This document shows positions 11,854 to 24,000 of a stretch of DNA of 64,000 bases, piece after piece. This DNA comes from Tipula vernalis. Lineage: Eukaryota > Arthropoda > Insecta > Diptera > Tipulidae. The DNA is taken from positions 267,568,057 through 267,632,056 of the forward strand of contig OY282559.1 of the NCBI GenBank assembly GCA_958295665.1, given 5' to 3'. The notes below the pieces were generated by a model. That model searched no databases. It was given only the letters and a program-made list of their open reading frames with translations, and had not been told where the DNA came from. Numbering within the stretch: position 1 is the stretch's first letter; every line of letters starts with the position of its first letter. The translations under genes were made by a program, and so were the position numbers.

Positions 11854-12952
11854 ACGTATGAGGAATAAAATATGAACAAAATGTAAAATGCAACTTTATT
11901 TGTATTGTACAACCAAAAATAAAAATTTCAGTTTTTTTAAATAAGGGGAATCACCTTATATTTTATAAAATATACATAACAACTGCGTCATTCTGCAATC
12001 AGTTACAAAAATGTCGTTGCTAGAAGTAGATCGTCGTAAATTAATTTGTAAACTTTGTCAGGAAAACCCGGACAAAACAAAGAACGGGATTTTTCACTAC
12101 TTCAAGGATCTTGGATTAAACTGTTTGAGAATAAAGAACCTGTGGAAAAAAAACCGGCTCTGGTAAAAAATATCAACTACAAGATAGCAAAGTTCAAATG
12201 AAATTGAAAGGTGAAACGGTGTGTCGAACTGCAAAATTGTACGGGCAGCTGATTCAAACATATTTCACCGCTTCTTCTGCTTAAAAATGTGTGATGAATG
12301 ATGAAACTTATTTCACTGTTAAAGGTAATGAATCGCAGCCAAAATACTACTATGAGTCTCCCGAACACGAAGTTGTAGAAAAGGAGAAGTTTATTCATAA
12401 GACCAAGTTTTTCAGGTAAAGTTATGTTGTGGTTGGCTCTTAGCGAATAGATCAGCGACCCAGTTTTTTTCAAAAGTGGTCTGGCGGGTTATTACGCAAA
12501 CATACACAAAGAAATGTTACCTGTGCTTCAGAAATGTATAGACAAATATCATAATAATGATAAATAGATTTTTTGGCCTGATTTGCCATTCTCCTTGTCT
12601 GATTTACGTCAGCGCAGAATCGAATTTATCACCAAAGACTGCAATCCACCAAATGTTCCACAACTAAGGCCAATTGAAACTTTATGGCAAATTTGAAGAG
12701 AAAGGTGTACAGCAACGGATATCGTGCCAAAAATGTTCGTTCTTTGTTTAGAAAGGTAAAAAAAATTAAAGAAGATCGATAAATCAGGGACACAGGCGGC
12801 AATGAAAAAAGTGCCAGAAAGGATCAGGAAAGCCAATCGAATTAAAGATTAAGAATTAAAGTTTTAAATAAATTATGAAACAAAATTATTTTGTTAGTAA
12901 ATATTTTTTTTTCTATTTTTTATTGTTTGTCCATATTTTATTCCTCATACGT
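11854..12952 (+). mobile_element. Tc1/mariner-type DNA transposon, inactive
   Basis: The ends are inverted copies of ACGTATGAGGAATAAAATAT (left 11854 on, right 12952 back), preceded on both sides by TA (11852-11853 and 12953-12954), the Tc1/mariner target site. The outer bases GCAT are also shared in inverse orientation, so the true end could lie 4-5 bp further out. The element is about 1.1 kb, normal for the superfamily, and contains one broken transposase on the plus strand. A relative is at 45950-46516. Confidence 0.85.
12011..12850 (+). pseudogene. Tc1/mariner-type transposase remnant
   Basis: The ATG at 12011 opens MSLLEVDRRKLICKLCQ with an N-terminal helix-turn-helix-like stretch. The frame then breaks repeatedly. 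Recognisable blocks are MNDETYFTVKGNE (first catalytic aspartate, about 12296), KTKFF and VMLWLAL, FFKSGLAGYYA, FWPDLPFS (about 12572; the second-aspartate region, rearranged) and KDCNPPNVPQLRPIETLW with the third acidic residue E (about 12640). The NPPN-PQLRPIE wording marks a Tc1-like group distinct from classical mariner. Stops and frameshifts are numerous, so it is dead. Confidence 0.8.
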
Positions 12953-12954
12953 TA

Positions 12955-13311
12955 ATGCCCGATTTTCTTTCAGGCGTTTTTCACTTTTATAAACAGAAAC
13001 AAGAGTCGGAACTTTTGACAAATAACGCCTAAATTATTAGACACTTTTTATTAAAATTTTGATATATTCTGCAAATCTAATTTTAAAATATAGTCGATAA
13101 TACTAACGCGCATCTCGCATAACGTGCAAAACAAATTGTAAAAAATAACTCACTTAACGAGCAATGTTTCGCAAAACGAGTGTACGAGAAGGGGGAGATA
13201 CCCGAATTGTGTGCTTAATGTACATACATAATGTATTTCGTTATTTAAAAAAAAATAACGAGTAAGATTCTGGAACGAATTATGCTCGTTAACAAAGGTA
13301 CCACTGTGTTC
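12955..13311. other. Unassigned AT-rich DNA
   Basis: No coding frame, inverted ends or RNA gene seen between the Tc1-like element and the next inverted repeat. Confidence 0.4.
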
Positions 13312-13502
13312 TGGAAAATGGAGATTTAGTTATAAAATTAGAATGCGAGTTTCCTTTTCCAGAATTATTCCCTAGAAATCTCCATTTTCCAGAAAATTAT
13401 AAATTTTTTTCCAGAATTTCTGGGAAAGAAAGCTTTAATTTTAAAATATTCTGTAACATCGAGATTTCCATTCTAATTTTAAAATTGAATCTCCTTTTTC
13501 CA
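13312..13502. repeat. About 190-bp inverted repeat (CTGGAAAA...TTTTCCAG)
   Basis: CTGGAAAATGGAGATTTAGT at 13312 and the next 20 bases are the inverse complement, with a few mismatches, of 13462-13502. The spacer contains further TTTCCAGAA copies in both orientations. No gene inside. It could be a small foldback MITE; ends beyond the arms were not found. Confidence 0.5.
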
Positions 13503-16500
13503 GAATATTTTCAAATTCCTATAACTTGGTGAAAGTGAAATAAGATCCTAGGATTTTATTTCGCTAGATAAAAGTAAAAGCCAGCCGAAAAATGGTTCGG
13601 AGCTAATACACTTTTGTTGCGAATAAAAGCTAAATTTTTTTTCCGGGTTTTAATAGCTCGATCCCTATTTCTTTAACTACATTTTGGTACAGTTTGGTTG
13701 TTTCATTGGAAAAAATCGTCATTTTTTCATCTCATTTGACAGAGTCCACAGTTCACTAAATTTAATGACTTTTTTACTGTTTTTTAAATAGTTACCCCTT
13801 CTACAAATTTTGACTTCATATGAAAATATAATTGCAAAATGATAAAAGCAAATAGCGGGAGATGCAAACAGGCTCAAAAATGCCAGAAAATTATCCTCTT
13901 CCTCCGCAAAACTCAGAAAAGTTCGCTTATATTCGAAAAGGGAGAATAGAATTGTGTATAAGTAGAGTAGTTGCTCATAGTTCCCGTTTCCCAGACCATT
14001 TTTTTTCGTTTAAAGAGCCGTTTGCTGCCATTATTTAAAAAAAGGTGAAAATCATAATTTAGATATGTATTTTGAATCGATCATAAGGCTAAAGGTGGAC
14101 TAAATCAGTGTTTCCCCAGGTCAAATCCCAAATATGATTGTGGAACCCGGTGTTTATAAAGAAACAAATTAATGTATCTAATCTGATATCTAAGGTTTGC
14201 AGCTCACCAAATAAATTACCAATGGTACAAAAAGTTACTTTCTTTCACATGAGTTTTCCAGCAAGAAAATTCTGAGTAAGCTTTCTTCACTTTTATCCAA
14301 AACTACGCTACATTTTTTGTCCCAAACAAAGAATATAGAACCTGAACTAAGTAAGCTTTAATTCAATAAAAAATCAGTTTTTCTCCAGGGTTTAGTTTTC
14401 AATACCAACATTTTCTGAATAACCAAAATTGGAAAAATTCCCAAACATTTCACAACTATTTTCTTCTAGTTACGGACCAAACAGTTTTAATTAAAAAAAT
14501 TGTGCTGAACTCATGATGCATGAACTCATCCCCAACCTAACACAACGCCCAAATCAACCGCAAGTCAACATGGTCCGGAAAACTACATGTGTACGTATTT
14601 TAACTTAAAGCGACTCAAACTATTTTCCAGCTGAAGCCTCAACACAATCCCCGACTGAGCCACTGATTCGCCCTCAACTCAGCCCTAACCCAACTGGGAG
14701 ACTTGGTACATTTAATTATTTTACGGGCGAAAATATATCCGACAGCAATGCAAGTGTAGCAAGTCAATTTTTTTCACATTTCTCAAACTTTAATTAACGA
14801 ACTTAAAAATTTTGAAGACCATAGCAAAATATTGGCTTAGATTTGTTACTTTCGACCTAAAAATCATAGAAATTTTTAAAAATATCTGGGTTAACAAACC
14901 ATAAGGAGTTAAATATTCTCGAATAAAAATCGAAATATTGAAAATTGATTTGAAACTATGTATAAGGGTAAATAACCTTGAAATAATTTGGAAATATAAG
15001 GTAGCATACTTAACCTAACTAACCCGTGGTCTGCGTTATATGTACCTGATTGCCTAAACCTAAATAATTAAGGCGCTTAAATTGTATGCTAAAAATTGTC
15101 GATTCGGACTTTTAGTTCTTTTAACTTTACTCCGTCCCTCGTATCATTTTTGACCAAACTGAACACTCTATTCCAAATGTTTTAATAAATTTAAGCATCA
15201 CACATGTTTCACTTTGTGACTTTAATTAATAAATAACATTTAAAACACTACTAAAAATTAGAAACTTTCAATAAAATCTTATTTTATTGATGTAAATTCA
15301 TTGTTGGACATTTTTGACCAGATTAACTTATTTTAAGGGACGGATGAAGGTCAATTGAACACAATATCAGTTACGTTCCAGCACCATTAAAAATTTTAGT
15401 TAATCAATTTTATTTACCACCTTTGCTGCTATAAACTTTTCTGAGATTCCATTTATAGCTTATCTCATCAAAATTCGAGACAGAATTAAGAATTTAATAA
15501 ATAAAACTTAATTGATGCAAACATCGTTTTGGCCGGTAAGTTACTTAAAAAGCAATAGATTAATGATTTGATAAAATATTTAAATACGATATTACACGAT
15601 ATTTTAGCCATAGTCACCCAGAAACACGGCAATCGCCACATCAACAACCCTCACGGGTTTTGAACCCGGTGAAAAACGAAAATTCGTTCTCGTCACTCGA
15701 TATTTTTATTTATTTGCTCATTTATATTAAGCAAATATCACTCTAAAACTTATTCGACTGAACTGAAATGTACGACTCTGATTCTTCACATCAGATAATT
15801 GAATTACTCTTCACTTAATTGAGCTACTGAAGAGAAGAGGCTATTCGATTAATACTCTTCAATTCAGAAATATAAATAAAATAATTATTACAATGTGCTT
15901 ATATTTAGAAGAACTGTTTCAAAAATAATTTTCCTGATTTTAGGACCCTGTAGTTTGTTTTAATTTAATTTGTCTATACTAGTAAAAAGCTGAATACATA
16001 AAAAAATTAAGGAAAAATAATAAACAAATCTTAAGCGATGCCAATTCATCCCTCACTTGTCTTGGCTAAAAACTGGTTTAAATCTATGCTAAAATAGATT
16101 ATAAAAAGACGTTTATTTAAGGCCCTCACTAAATTCGGTATCACTAACCGCGTCGACAAAGAGACATCTGCGAGATTAGGTAGATGCGTTTTAGAATTGC
16201 CACGTACTTTCTATAGTCATAAGCAAAATATCTGCAAACGAGTACATTAAGCTTTTAGAAATAAGTGAAGCCCACTTCAATTAAGATAAGATCATACGCA
16301 AAATTAATGTCACTTGACAACAACAAAACACTTATTTTTGTAAAATATATAACTTAATCAAGTAGCCAAAATCAGGTTAATACTCTAGTTAACACTAGTT
16401 ACTGACGTCAATGGCGTTTCAATAATATATCAATCGAGATTCGGAAAGGAGATAAATTAATCACGAGACTCACGTACACTGAATCGTGATATTGCAAGTT

Positions 16501-17640
16501 AAATGTTTTTTGTTTATTAAATAATCAAATTGAAATTTTGTTTCGATTAAAAATGGCGATACCATACTACACAAAATCAAAATTCTTTTAAATTACGTTT
16601 CACTTTCGATCATGTGAAAATTCTTTAAATTTTGTAAATATCACTTGAACAGAACAGAGACACACCCACCTTAAATTATCATGATTACATGTTTCTATTG
16701 TTAGAAAAAAATTCGAAGATTTGCATAACGTTCAATAGAAAATACGCGATTTTTCATTCGATCACATAGATTTCGATCAATTCGAGACAATTTATTATTG
16801 TAACAAAAAAAAAAATGTAATTACAAAACCTAAAAAAAATAATTCGTGACACACCCACAGAAATTTTTAATCTAAATTAAAAAAATTACAATTTTAGAAA
16901 AATTAATTAACAGAAAGAGAATTCAATTCGATTATAAATTAAATGTGGGATGGGTATATTTGTAACAACAAAAATAAACTTAACCCTTTCGTACCGAAAA
17001 TTGCAAAAATTGGTTCATGTACTCTAAATTTAGTAAGAAGTGTTAACAAAAATTCTTTTATACAAATTTATATATTTTCATTTCGCATTATCTATCATCA
17101 TCTTCATAATTATCAAAGAGAATTTTGTTTTGCCAAAAAAAAAAATACAAACAATAGACGTTATACAGTATGGCTATGGTCACAAGATTGGAAATGTTTA
17201 TGTATTTGGTAACCGAAAACCCTCCGCGCGCACATAATGTACGACCTCGAGGAAAAATATTTGCAGTCGCGATCGAAATTGATAAAAATAATTTAGTCTA
17301 TTTTCAATCGCGATTTTTAATTAGAAAATATTTTTCCTATTAATAGTTTTTCTTGTCTTATTTTTTTTTTTTTTTAATTTCAAAATAGATTTCGGTGTAC
17401 ACGAATCGGGAGTGTTTAAATCAAATTTAATCAATAATCAGGAATAATCGGCGTGATTTTTTAAAAAAAATTTGAATAATTTATGATCTTCATGAAAATT
17501 AATTTGTTTAGAAATAGTTTTGGCAATACAAATTAGGTTAAAAGAGGCTAAGTAATAAATTAATTTGTTTCAATATTTTGATAGAAATGCAGGTGTCGAC
17601 TGAGTTTTAGTGAGCACATGTGCAAAATGGTCTGTTGTTT
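13503..17640. other. Long stretch of unassigned AT-rich DNA
   Basis: I see no reliable gene here. Short frames such as the one at 16943-17237 are lysine, isoleucine and phenylalanine-rich translations of AT-rich DNA with no motif. A T-tract lies at 17360-17377. GACACACCCAC motifs occur at 16660 and 16850, with a related one at 36050. Confidence 0.5.
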
Positions 17641-17644
17641 TGAT

Positions 17645-17900
17645 TCTGATGCCTAATTTAGGATAGGTTAGGTTTAGGTGGTGGTCCATTAGGACCAGGG
17701 ATAGACACAAAAAAATGGTTCATAGCCATACCACGATTTATTATTTATCCTCCAGCTCATTGAAACCGTTTTGAGCCGTTAACGAAACGCTGGATACTCT
17801 TGACGTCCATCCTGCTGAGGTCCGTCAGGTCATTGAAGAGGGGTGCTCCTAGAAACCGATAATGAACCTAGGCCATTTAGTGTACCACTGATATACTCTT
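17645..17900. repeat. Possible dispersed repeat starting with GGTTAGGTTTAGG
   Basis: This stretch differs in composition from its surroundings. It opens with AGGATAGGTTAGGTTTAGGT, continues with GGTCCATTAGGACC (a short palindrome) and TCATAGCCATACCACG, then a GC-richer piece, GACGTCCATCCTGCTGAGG. The wording resembles repeats I recall from fly genomes, but no second copy is present in this window to prove it. Confidence 0.3.
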
Positions 17901-18447
17901 TGGCTAGAACATGACAAATAAAGAAGCATGGTATACTATTTAGATTCTATTTTAACTTAACCGGAAATTATTTTTTTCCGTTAATTCGATGTTTTTTTCA
18001 TTATCTTACATTTTCTCTTCTGTTCATTATAAAAGACGATCATTAGAGGAGGATAAACAAACTAACAATACACAAAATGAGGAAACATAACATTTGCTGC
18101 GATTACCGTAAACCAAATGCTTGCTAAACCGAAATGACAACTGTAGCAACGGTATAAGCGCGACATATGCATAGTTCAGCCAGCTAAAAAGCATTGCTAT
18201 TAACATTTGTAGAACTACTAACTAAGCTGTGGTTTCAAATAAACGCAGCAATTGAGCTAAATTAAAAAAATGAAATAGATAACTTATTGCTTACCTCTAG
18301 TTATATGTATTAGTTAGCTAAAGAAGGAAAACCTATCCTCAATCAATATTTCGTCATGTGAATACTATAGTGTCCTATACGCCATTTGGAAAATTTTCGA
18401 GAAATCGAATTTTAAACTTAAGACTAAAATTTATTCACCTATTAAAT
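17901..18447. other. Unassigned AT-rich DNA
   Basis: Contains a fragment (CGATTACCGTAAAC at about 18100) shared with the dispersed repeat at 5650. Otherwise nothing recognised. Confidence 0.4.
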
Positions 18448-18784
18448 CAGTGGTGGCGAAGCCAAATTAAAATTTTTGCAAATTTTGATAACAAATAGAG
18501 CAATAAAACCCCGATTATAAAAAAAATCAACTGGACCAGCGAAGCGATATATTTATTTATGTATCCAGAGGCACAGAATACTCGTATATCACTTGGAAAT
18601 GAATGTGAGGACCACCGCAATAGTTATTTCATCTCGCGTAGCTTTCACACTCATTCCACAGTAATAAATTCTGTGACTCTGGATACATCAATAATTACCG
18701 CGTTGTCCAGTAAACTTTTTTTCTCTAATCGGAGTTTATATTTTTATCAAAATTTGTCAAAAATACTCGGCTTAGCCACCACTG
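18448..18784. mobile_element. hAT-type foldback MITE, 337 bp
   Basis: The ends are CAGTGGTGGCGAAGCC (left) and the inverse complement of CAGTGGTGGCTAAGCC (right), with similarity continuing for about 45 bp. The inverted match extends through almost the whole element: AACCCCGATTATAAAAAAAA pairs with a complement near 18725, and GTATCCAGAGGCACAGAAT pairs with ATTCTGTGACTCTGGATAC. The two arms are therefore about 165 bp each. Flanking 8-mers TATTAAAT and ATTTAAAT agree at 6 of 8 positions, consistent with an aged 8-bp hAT target duplication. CAG-type ends with 8-bp duplications are the hAT signature. No coding capacity. Confidence 0.75.
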
Positions 18785-20729
18785 ATTTAAATTAAATTTT
18801 TATGTTTTGTTAAATTCAGCTTAAAGTTGTAACATTTCTGAATATTTTACAAGAAAGAAATTAAATTTTCTTTCTGTGAAAATCGGAAAATAAATTTTTC
18901 CCCAAAAAGTCAAAAATGGATATAGGACACTTTGGGTTAAAAGTTTTTATGCATTGAATATAGGACCGATTTAGAATAAAAATACAAAAGAGAAAATGAA
19001 AATAAAATGCCAAAGGTATTTCCTCATACTAAATAGGATAACTGGACAAATAAAAATTAAAATAATGATAAACAAAACCTAATATGGTCTAAAGAAATAA
19101 AGAAATATTAATTATTTCGGAATCTGTAAGAGATAGGTCAATTTGGATTGAAAAATCTGAAAGAGTGTGGCAGATTTATAAGAATCCATTAACAAATCAT
19201 CAAAAGTACTCACGCGATGATTTGTATAAACAGAAGCTATTTCGACAAATAGCGTATTTCCTTGACAAATTTACAACAACAATTGGATATAATAAATCCC
19301 CGCAAGAATAACATTAACCCAAAAAAAAATTGGGTTTAATTAAACATAATCCTAATTCTTGGTTATGATACCTGCCACCAGCGCCATAATACATAGTAAA
19401 TTTATATTTTATTTCGAAAGGTTGGCTTTTGTCAATTAAATCAAATTGGCTATTTTCTTGGAAAAAAATTAACCCAAAATAATTCGAATTAAATTTTGGT
19501 CAACAAAATACGCTTAAAGACGTTTTATTTATTTTTTATTCAAGGATTGCTGCTGGACAGTGAAATCAGTTTTTGTTAAATGACGTGAAAAGTGCAAATT
19601 TAAATTACCTAATTTTTTTTTATATCAGTACTATACAGAAGTTGGTTATCTAATTGTATACCAGGTGTACTATTTGGAGATTAGATTAATACTAAAAGTC
19701 ATAAGAAATTCATTCAATGTAATACCTTGGTATATTAATCGGCACTGTACGATATATATACTCGTAACAGTGCTGTCTACCAAAACGAAATTAGTTTTTA
19801 ATTGAAATTTTTAATGTATTACGTAAGATTTCCTATAATGGTCGCTTTCAGGTCCGCAACTGTTGAGTAAAATAAACATGTTGTTTTACGAATGCAACCG
19901 ATCTATCAAAAATTTCGTAGCAACGTGATAGATCGAATATTTTTTATTATCACCGCATTGTCCATTTTTATCAAGGGGCTTTTCATAATATTTTATTAGG
20001 CCGAGTTTTATTAGTATTGGACATGTCAGTAAGGTTACTCTAAAAACATGGCCATTTGCCTTTGACATGACCTTTACACCACAAATCCATTTGCGTTGAC
20101 AGACTAGGAGTTAGTTTTCTAGGCAGAGAAGTAAAATACTATGATGGTGATTCCCTGAAATATAGTTAGTAAATCAACTAAACTCATTTTTTAATTCAAT
20201 ATTTCTGATTCATACATTAAAACAGACTAGATTTTCTTTTTATAAACATAACCTCAAAATTTGTCAGCACAAATTGTTTAAGATGTTATTGGATTTTTTT
20301 TATTTTGATTTTTAATTTGTATATTATGAGATATAACTCTGTATAGAAATCCGTGACGTGGTTATTGAGGTAGATAAAATGTCGAGGAGTATGAAATAAA
20401 TCCAAGCAGAAACTCTTGCACAAATCAGAGTGTGGTTTTTCGTTGGTGACTTCTTTGGATTGAAACAGGCTAAATACGAAAGAAAATCCAGTATTAAAAA
20501 AGCGATGCAATGTTATGGATGAGCACACCAAATTATGTAATCTTGGCCGAAATATTGTAATGACACTTCTTGCATGTATATGGTACATTATTATGAATGA
20601 GCTCCTATGCTCAAAATAATGTGTTTATGTAGTGGTTAGTTACTAAACAAAATAAATAAAATCATTGATTTTATAATTTCTATCGTAAACTAACGCCGCT
20701 TGCGCTTTCAGCATGTTAAAGAACTATTT
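18785..20729. other. Unassigned AT-rich DNA
   Basis: No supportable gene. Short frames at 19886-20068 (-) and 20286-20588 (-) show no family motif and no splice-flanked structure. GGATATAGGACACTTTGGGTT near 18917-18937 echoes TAGTGTCCTATAC at 18369 in inverse orientation, so a larger inverted pair may surround the MITE. Confidence 0.4.
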
Positions 20730-20940
20730 CACACTTGTGCCATCACTAAACCCAATACAACGAAATAAACTTCAAAATTTTCAAAGATTTGTGCACTAAT
20801 CTCGATTAGTCACTAATCCTCAAATAAAACGAGATTAGCTAATTTTCTACTTGACACACTACAGCTAATCTCGAAACAATCACTAATCGCGCTTAGCTAA
20901 TCCCTAGTCTGTCAAGGGTATAAGCAGCTTAGAAATCACT
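20730..20940. repeat. Second copy of the CGAGATTAGCTAA dispersed repeat
   Basis: Contains ATAAAACGAGATTAGCTAA, identical to 5466-5484, and then the inverse AGCTAATCTCG about 25 bp later, giving a hairpin (about 20833-20873). Further ACTAATC and TTAGCTAATC motifs on both sides make the block foldback-like. Similarity to the 5.4-kb copy continues to about 20935 (GTCAAGGGTATAAGCAG). Confidence 0.45.
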
Positions 20941-21670
20941 TCAACGCCTCCTCACAATATTAAAATTTTAAATGGTAAAATCCAATTTAAAATCACTGTA
21001 CACCTTCGTGAGACGTAGAAATGAGAATACGAAGAATTGAGCGTGTTCGACTCTTGTTAGTTGTAAGATTCTTGTTTGATTTAAATACGAAACAAAAAAT
21101 TCTGGTTCCCCCTGGCCGTCGCGGGGTTATGTGACCGGGTCGATCTTAATCAAATTTCCAGAAACATGTTTCGAAATTTGAAGTAGCCAAGCAAAACAGA
21201 TTTTATTTGTAGCGCATAAAGATTAGTTCATAATTTGTTTCAGAAAATTAAATTCAAACTTAATTAATTTTAGAGTATGATTAGTAAATAAAAAATAATT
21301 AATGCAGATTTGAATTTAAGGAAACATTTGAAGAACCTGTTGCAGTAAATAAACTTGTAGTTAGAAATATTGTTGTCTTTTGCTAACTAATTTACTATAT
21401 TTATTACTAGCAAATTTATTAACTACCAACTGTATAGATGGCTGGAACCGGGTCAAGTCTCTAATACTAACATTCCTTTCCTACCCTTTGGTTTTCTACT
21501 TAGGCTTGGTCATACGCCTGTATCTTTATAGGATCGACAACAGAAGTGCATGTTTGTTATAAAAATTCGCAAAAAAGGCATCGGACCCTGGTTCTTGACC
21601 TTTTCGTCCGACCATAGTTATATGTTACGAGTGGGTTGGAGCACGAGTGGGTTGGAATAATGTTGTACCA
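20941..21670. other. Unassigned DNA ahead of the CACTA-like element
   Basis: Holds a short GC-richer stretch (about 21100-21150) and a tandem GAGTGGGTTGGA pair (about 21630-21655). No gene recognised. Confidence 0.4.
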
Positions 21671-21682
21671 CACTGAGAGAAA
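21671..21682 (+). repeat. Left terminal inverted repeat of the CACTA-like element
   Basis: CACTGAGAGAAA, perfect inverse of 31625-31636. It begins with CACT(G), the hallmark of the CACTA superfamily. Confidence 0.8.
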
Positions 21683-24000
21683 TCGTAGACTAATATTATG
21701 AAAAGATTATTCTCAAATACACAATTTTCAGATTAATGAAAATTTCTGAATATAACGTATGATATTTAGAATTAAATGCATAAATTTAGACGAAACTATA
21801 AAAATTCTGCACAAATGAGATTTCTTAAATTATGTTTAATTTGGTCTATTTGAGATAGTCTGAAAATACATAATTTAAATCATATATGCTCCTTTTGGCG
21901 ATTAATGTTTTTGTTTTAAGAATTGTGTACTTCAACCATGATTTTCATAAAATTCGACGTATTGTGCAAAGTTTACGCTCAAATCCAGTAAATTATTTAG
22001 AGTTAATTTATGAAAGTCGATTTTCTTAAGTCATGTATTCAAACTAAATTAAGTTTCAAAGCTAATATTCTTAAATTTTGTAAATCTGAACATGCGGTTT
22101 ACCATAAGTGAAGGGCCAATTTATTATTTAATGGGGCACCCTTTTTTTTAATTTATATGATGCAAAATCTTTTCAATTATAGGCTAAAACCGTTTATTAG
22201 ATAATCTCACAATACCAATTAGTTAGTCAGTTCAAAAATACCGCCAATATTAAGGAAATCCATAATCGGACGTACAGCGAGGGTTTGTATTGAATACAGC
22301 ATTTTCATAATAATTCAATATGTATAATTGATAAATATTGAAACAATTATGATTCTTGTTTTTTATGTTGATTATTGTTTGTCATTTAATAAAGAATGAA
22401 ATACTTAATTAACAATTAGTCTAAGTTTTAACATTGGAAGTACAATATAATCTACAATTCCAAATATCAAACAATGGTGTACAATAAGACAGATGAGGTG
22501 CGTTTTTGACGCTCACCGTATATTTGAGATGTTTTATATTGATACAGATGGGCTATTCAAAGTAAGGAGTACTAATAAAAAATTAAAAATAAATAATCCA
22601 AAGATAAAGAAATATATGATAAAGATTTATGATTGATAAAGAAAGGCTTTATTTATAGGTTAATTTCTTTCTGTTGTTATTATATTGACATTAATCCTAT
22701 TTGCATATTAAAAATAACTAGAGGCCTGGTCGAAAATCGACCAAGTTCTACAGGTATTTGGTTTGGGTAGAAAATAGTTATGAAAATTAGGAAGGCATTT
22801 GGTTTAGATCAAAAATTATTCAATTTTTTCAATTTATATCTACTTTGATAAATTAAGCGTTGTTCATCATTAGCGATTCTATACATATTAAACCTTGCAC
22901 ACCTTGAATATATGATCAATAAAATCGAAATTACGTTTTCATCAACAAATTTTCGTGTAAATAGTTACTTTATGGACGGCTCCATAAAGTAAGTCAAGAT
23001 ATTTTTGAAGGTTTTTAGCAATGAACCCCCCCCCCCCCCTGCGCTTGAACAGACCGAGATTGATTGCCAATTTGCCATTGAGCCTGAACTACCCAACCGT
23101 TTTTCATGCAAAGGGTATTCCCATCTACGTGTGAATTACAAATAGTGTAAATCTAATGGTGTAATTTTTATGACAATCGGTTGTATAGTGTCTGCGTAAA
23201 TTGGTGCACAAGATTCAAGTTTGCGTATTATACAATATTACATATGTACATACTAAGTAGTTGAGCTCAATGAATATAATATATTGGGTTCGATCATAAC
23301 TGAGTATGTATATGAATCAGCATCTCATCTATAATACATGTACATATGTATAATTCGTTATACAGTACGCGTACGTACAATTGATTAAAATTATGCGTTC
23401 TTAAAATACATTAAAATACAGTCGGTTAAGGTTATTTTTTCAAAATAAAGTAATTTATAGGTGGATATGAAATTTATTGTATGTACGAGTATAATATATA
23501 ATATAATAATTTTCAAAATTTGAGATTTGAGAGTGAAATTCCATGACCGCCTGATAATTCTTCCAATTTTCTATTCTTATAGTAAAATCGAATATACCCT
23601 GGAAAGTGGGTGGATGTTTGTCAGTCCTAAATGCTCTAAAACTTCTATATAAACCAGTAATTTAATAATAAACTTATATAATTAGAATTACAATTATATC
23701 GAGCAGTTATATCTCAATTTGTGCATATTATTTCTTCAAAATTATGTTACTGAGAATAATAATAATACATAAATTGAGAAAAGTAGTCTACATTTAAGTA
23801 CCTATTTTATGAATAATTTTAAAACTAAATTCTCAATTCATGTTAACTAACCTCAAATCATGTTAACTAATCTCAATTCATGTTAATTATTTTCATTTGT
23901 GGATAATATTCTCAATTTGAAAACATGATGTTTCATGTTTTTGAGGATACTATTCATGGTGTTACTGCATTCTATTGATAATGAGCGATCACATTTACAT
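21683..24000. repeat. Left subterminal region with iterated CTCAAT/TGTTAACTA motifs
   Basis: At about 23830-23900 the unit TCTCAATTCATGTTAACTA is repeated three times with slight changes. Around it are more CTCAAAT, GAGAAT and AATTGAG words in both orientations (23750-23930). Subterminal arrays like this bind transposase in CACTA elements. A poly(C) tract lies at about 23027-23039. The 22100-23700 part shows no motif. Confidence 0.5.

Noticed and set aside
15645..15665. GGGTTTTGAACCCGG, resembling a tRNA/SINE B box (inverse complement GGTTCAAAACC)
   Set aside because: No A box at the right distance, no cloverleaf and no tail; probably chance.
16943..17237. Two overlapping plus-strand frames of 89 and 65 residues
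   Set aside because: Composition is that of translated AT-rich DNA, with no motif, splice context or conserved look.
23022..23040. Poly(C) run
   Set aside because: Simple homopolymer, with no adjoining structure that gives it meaning.
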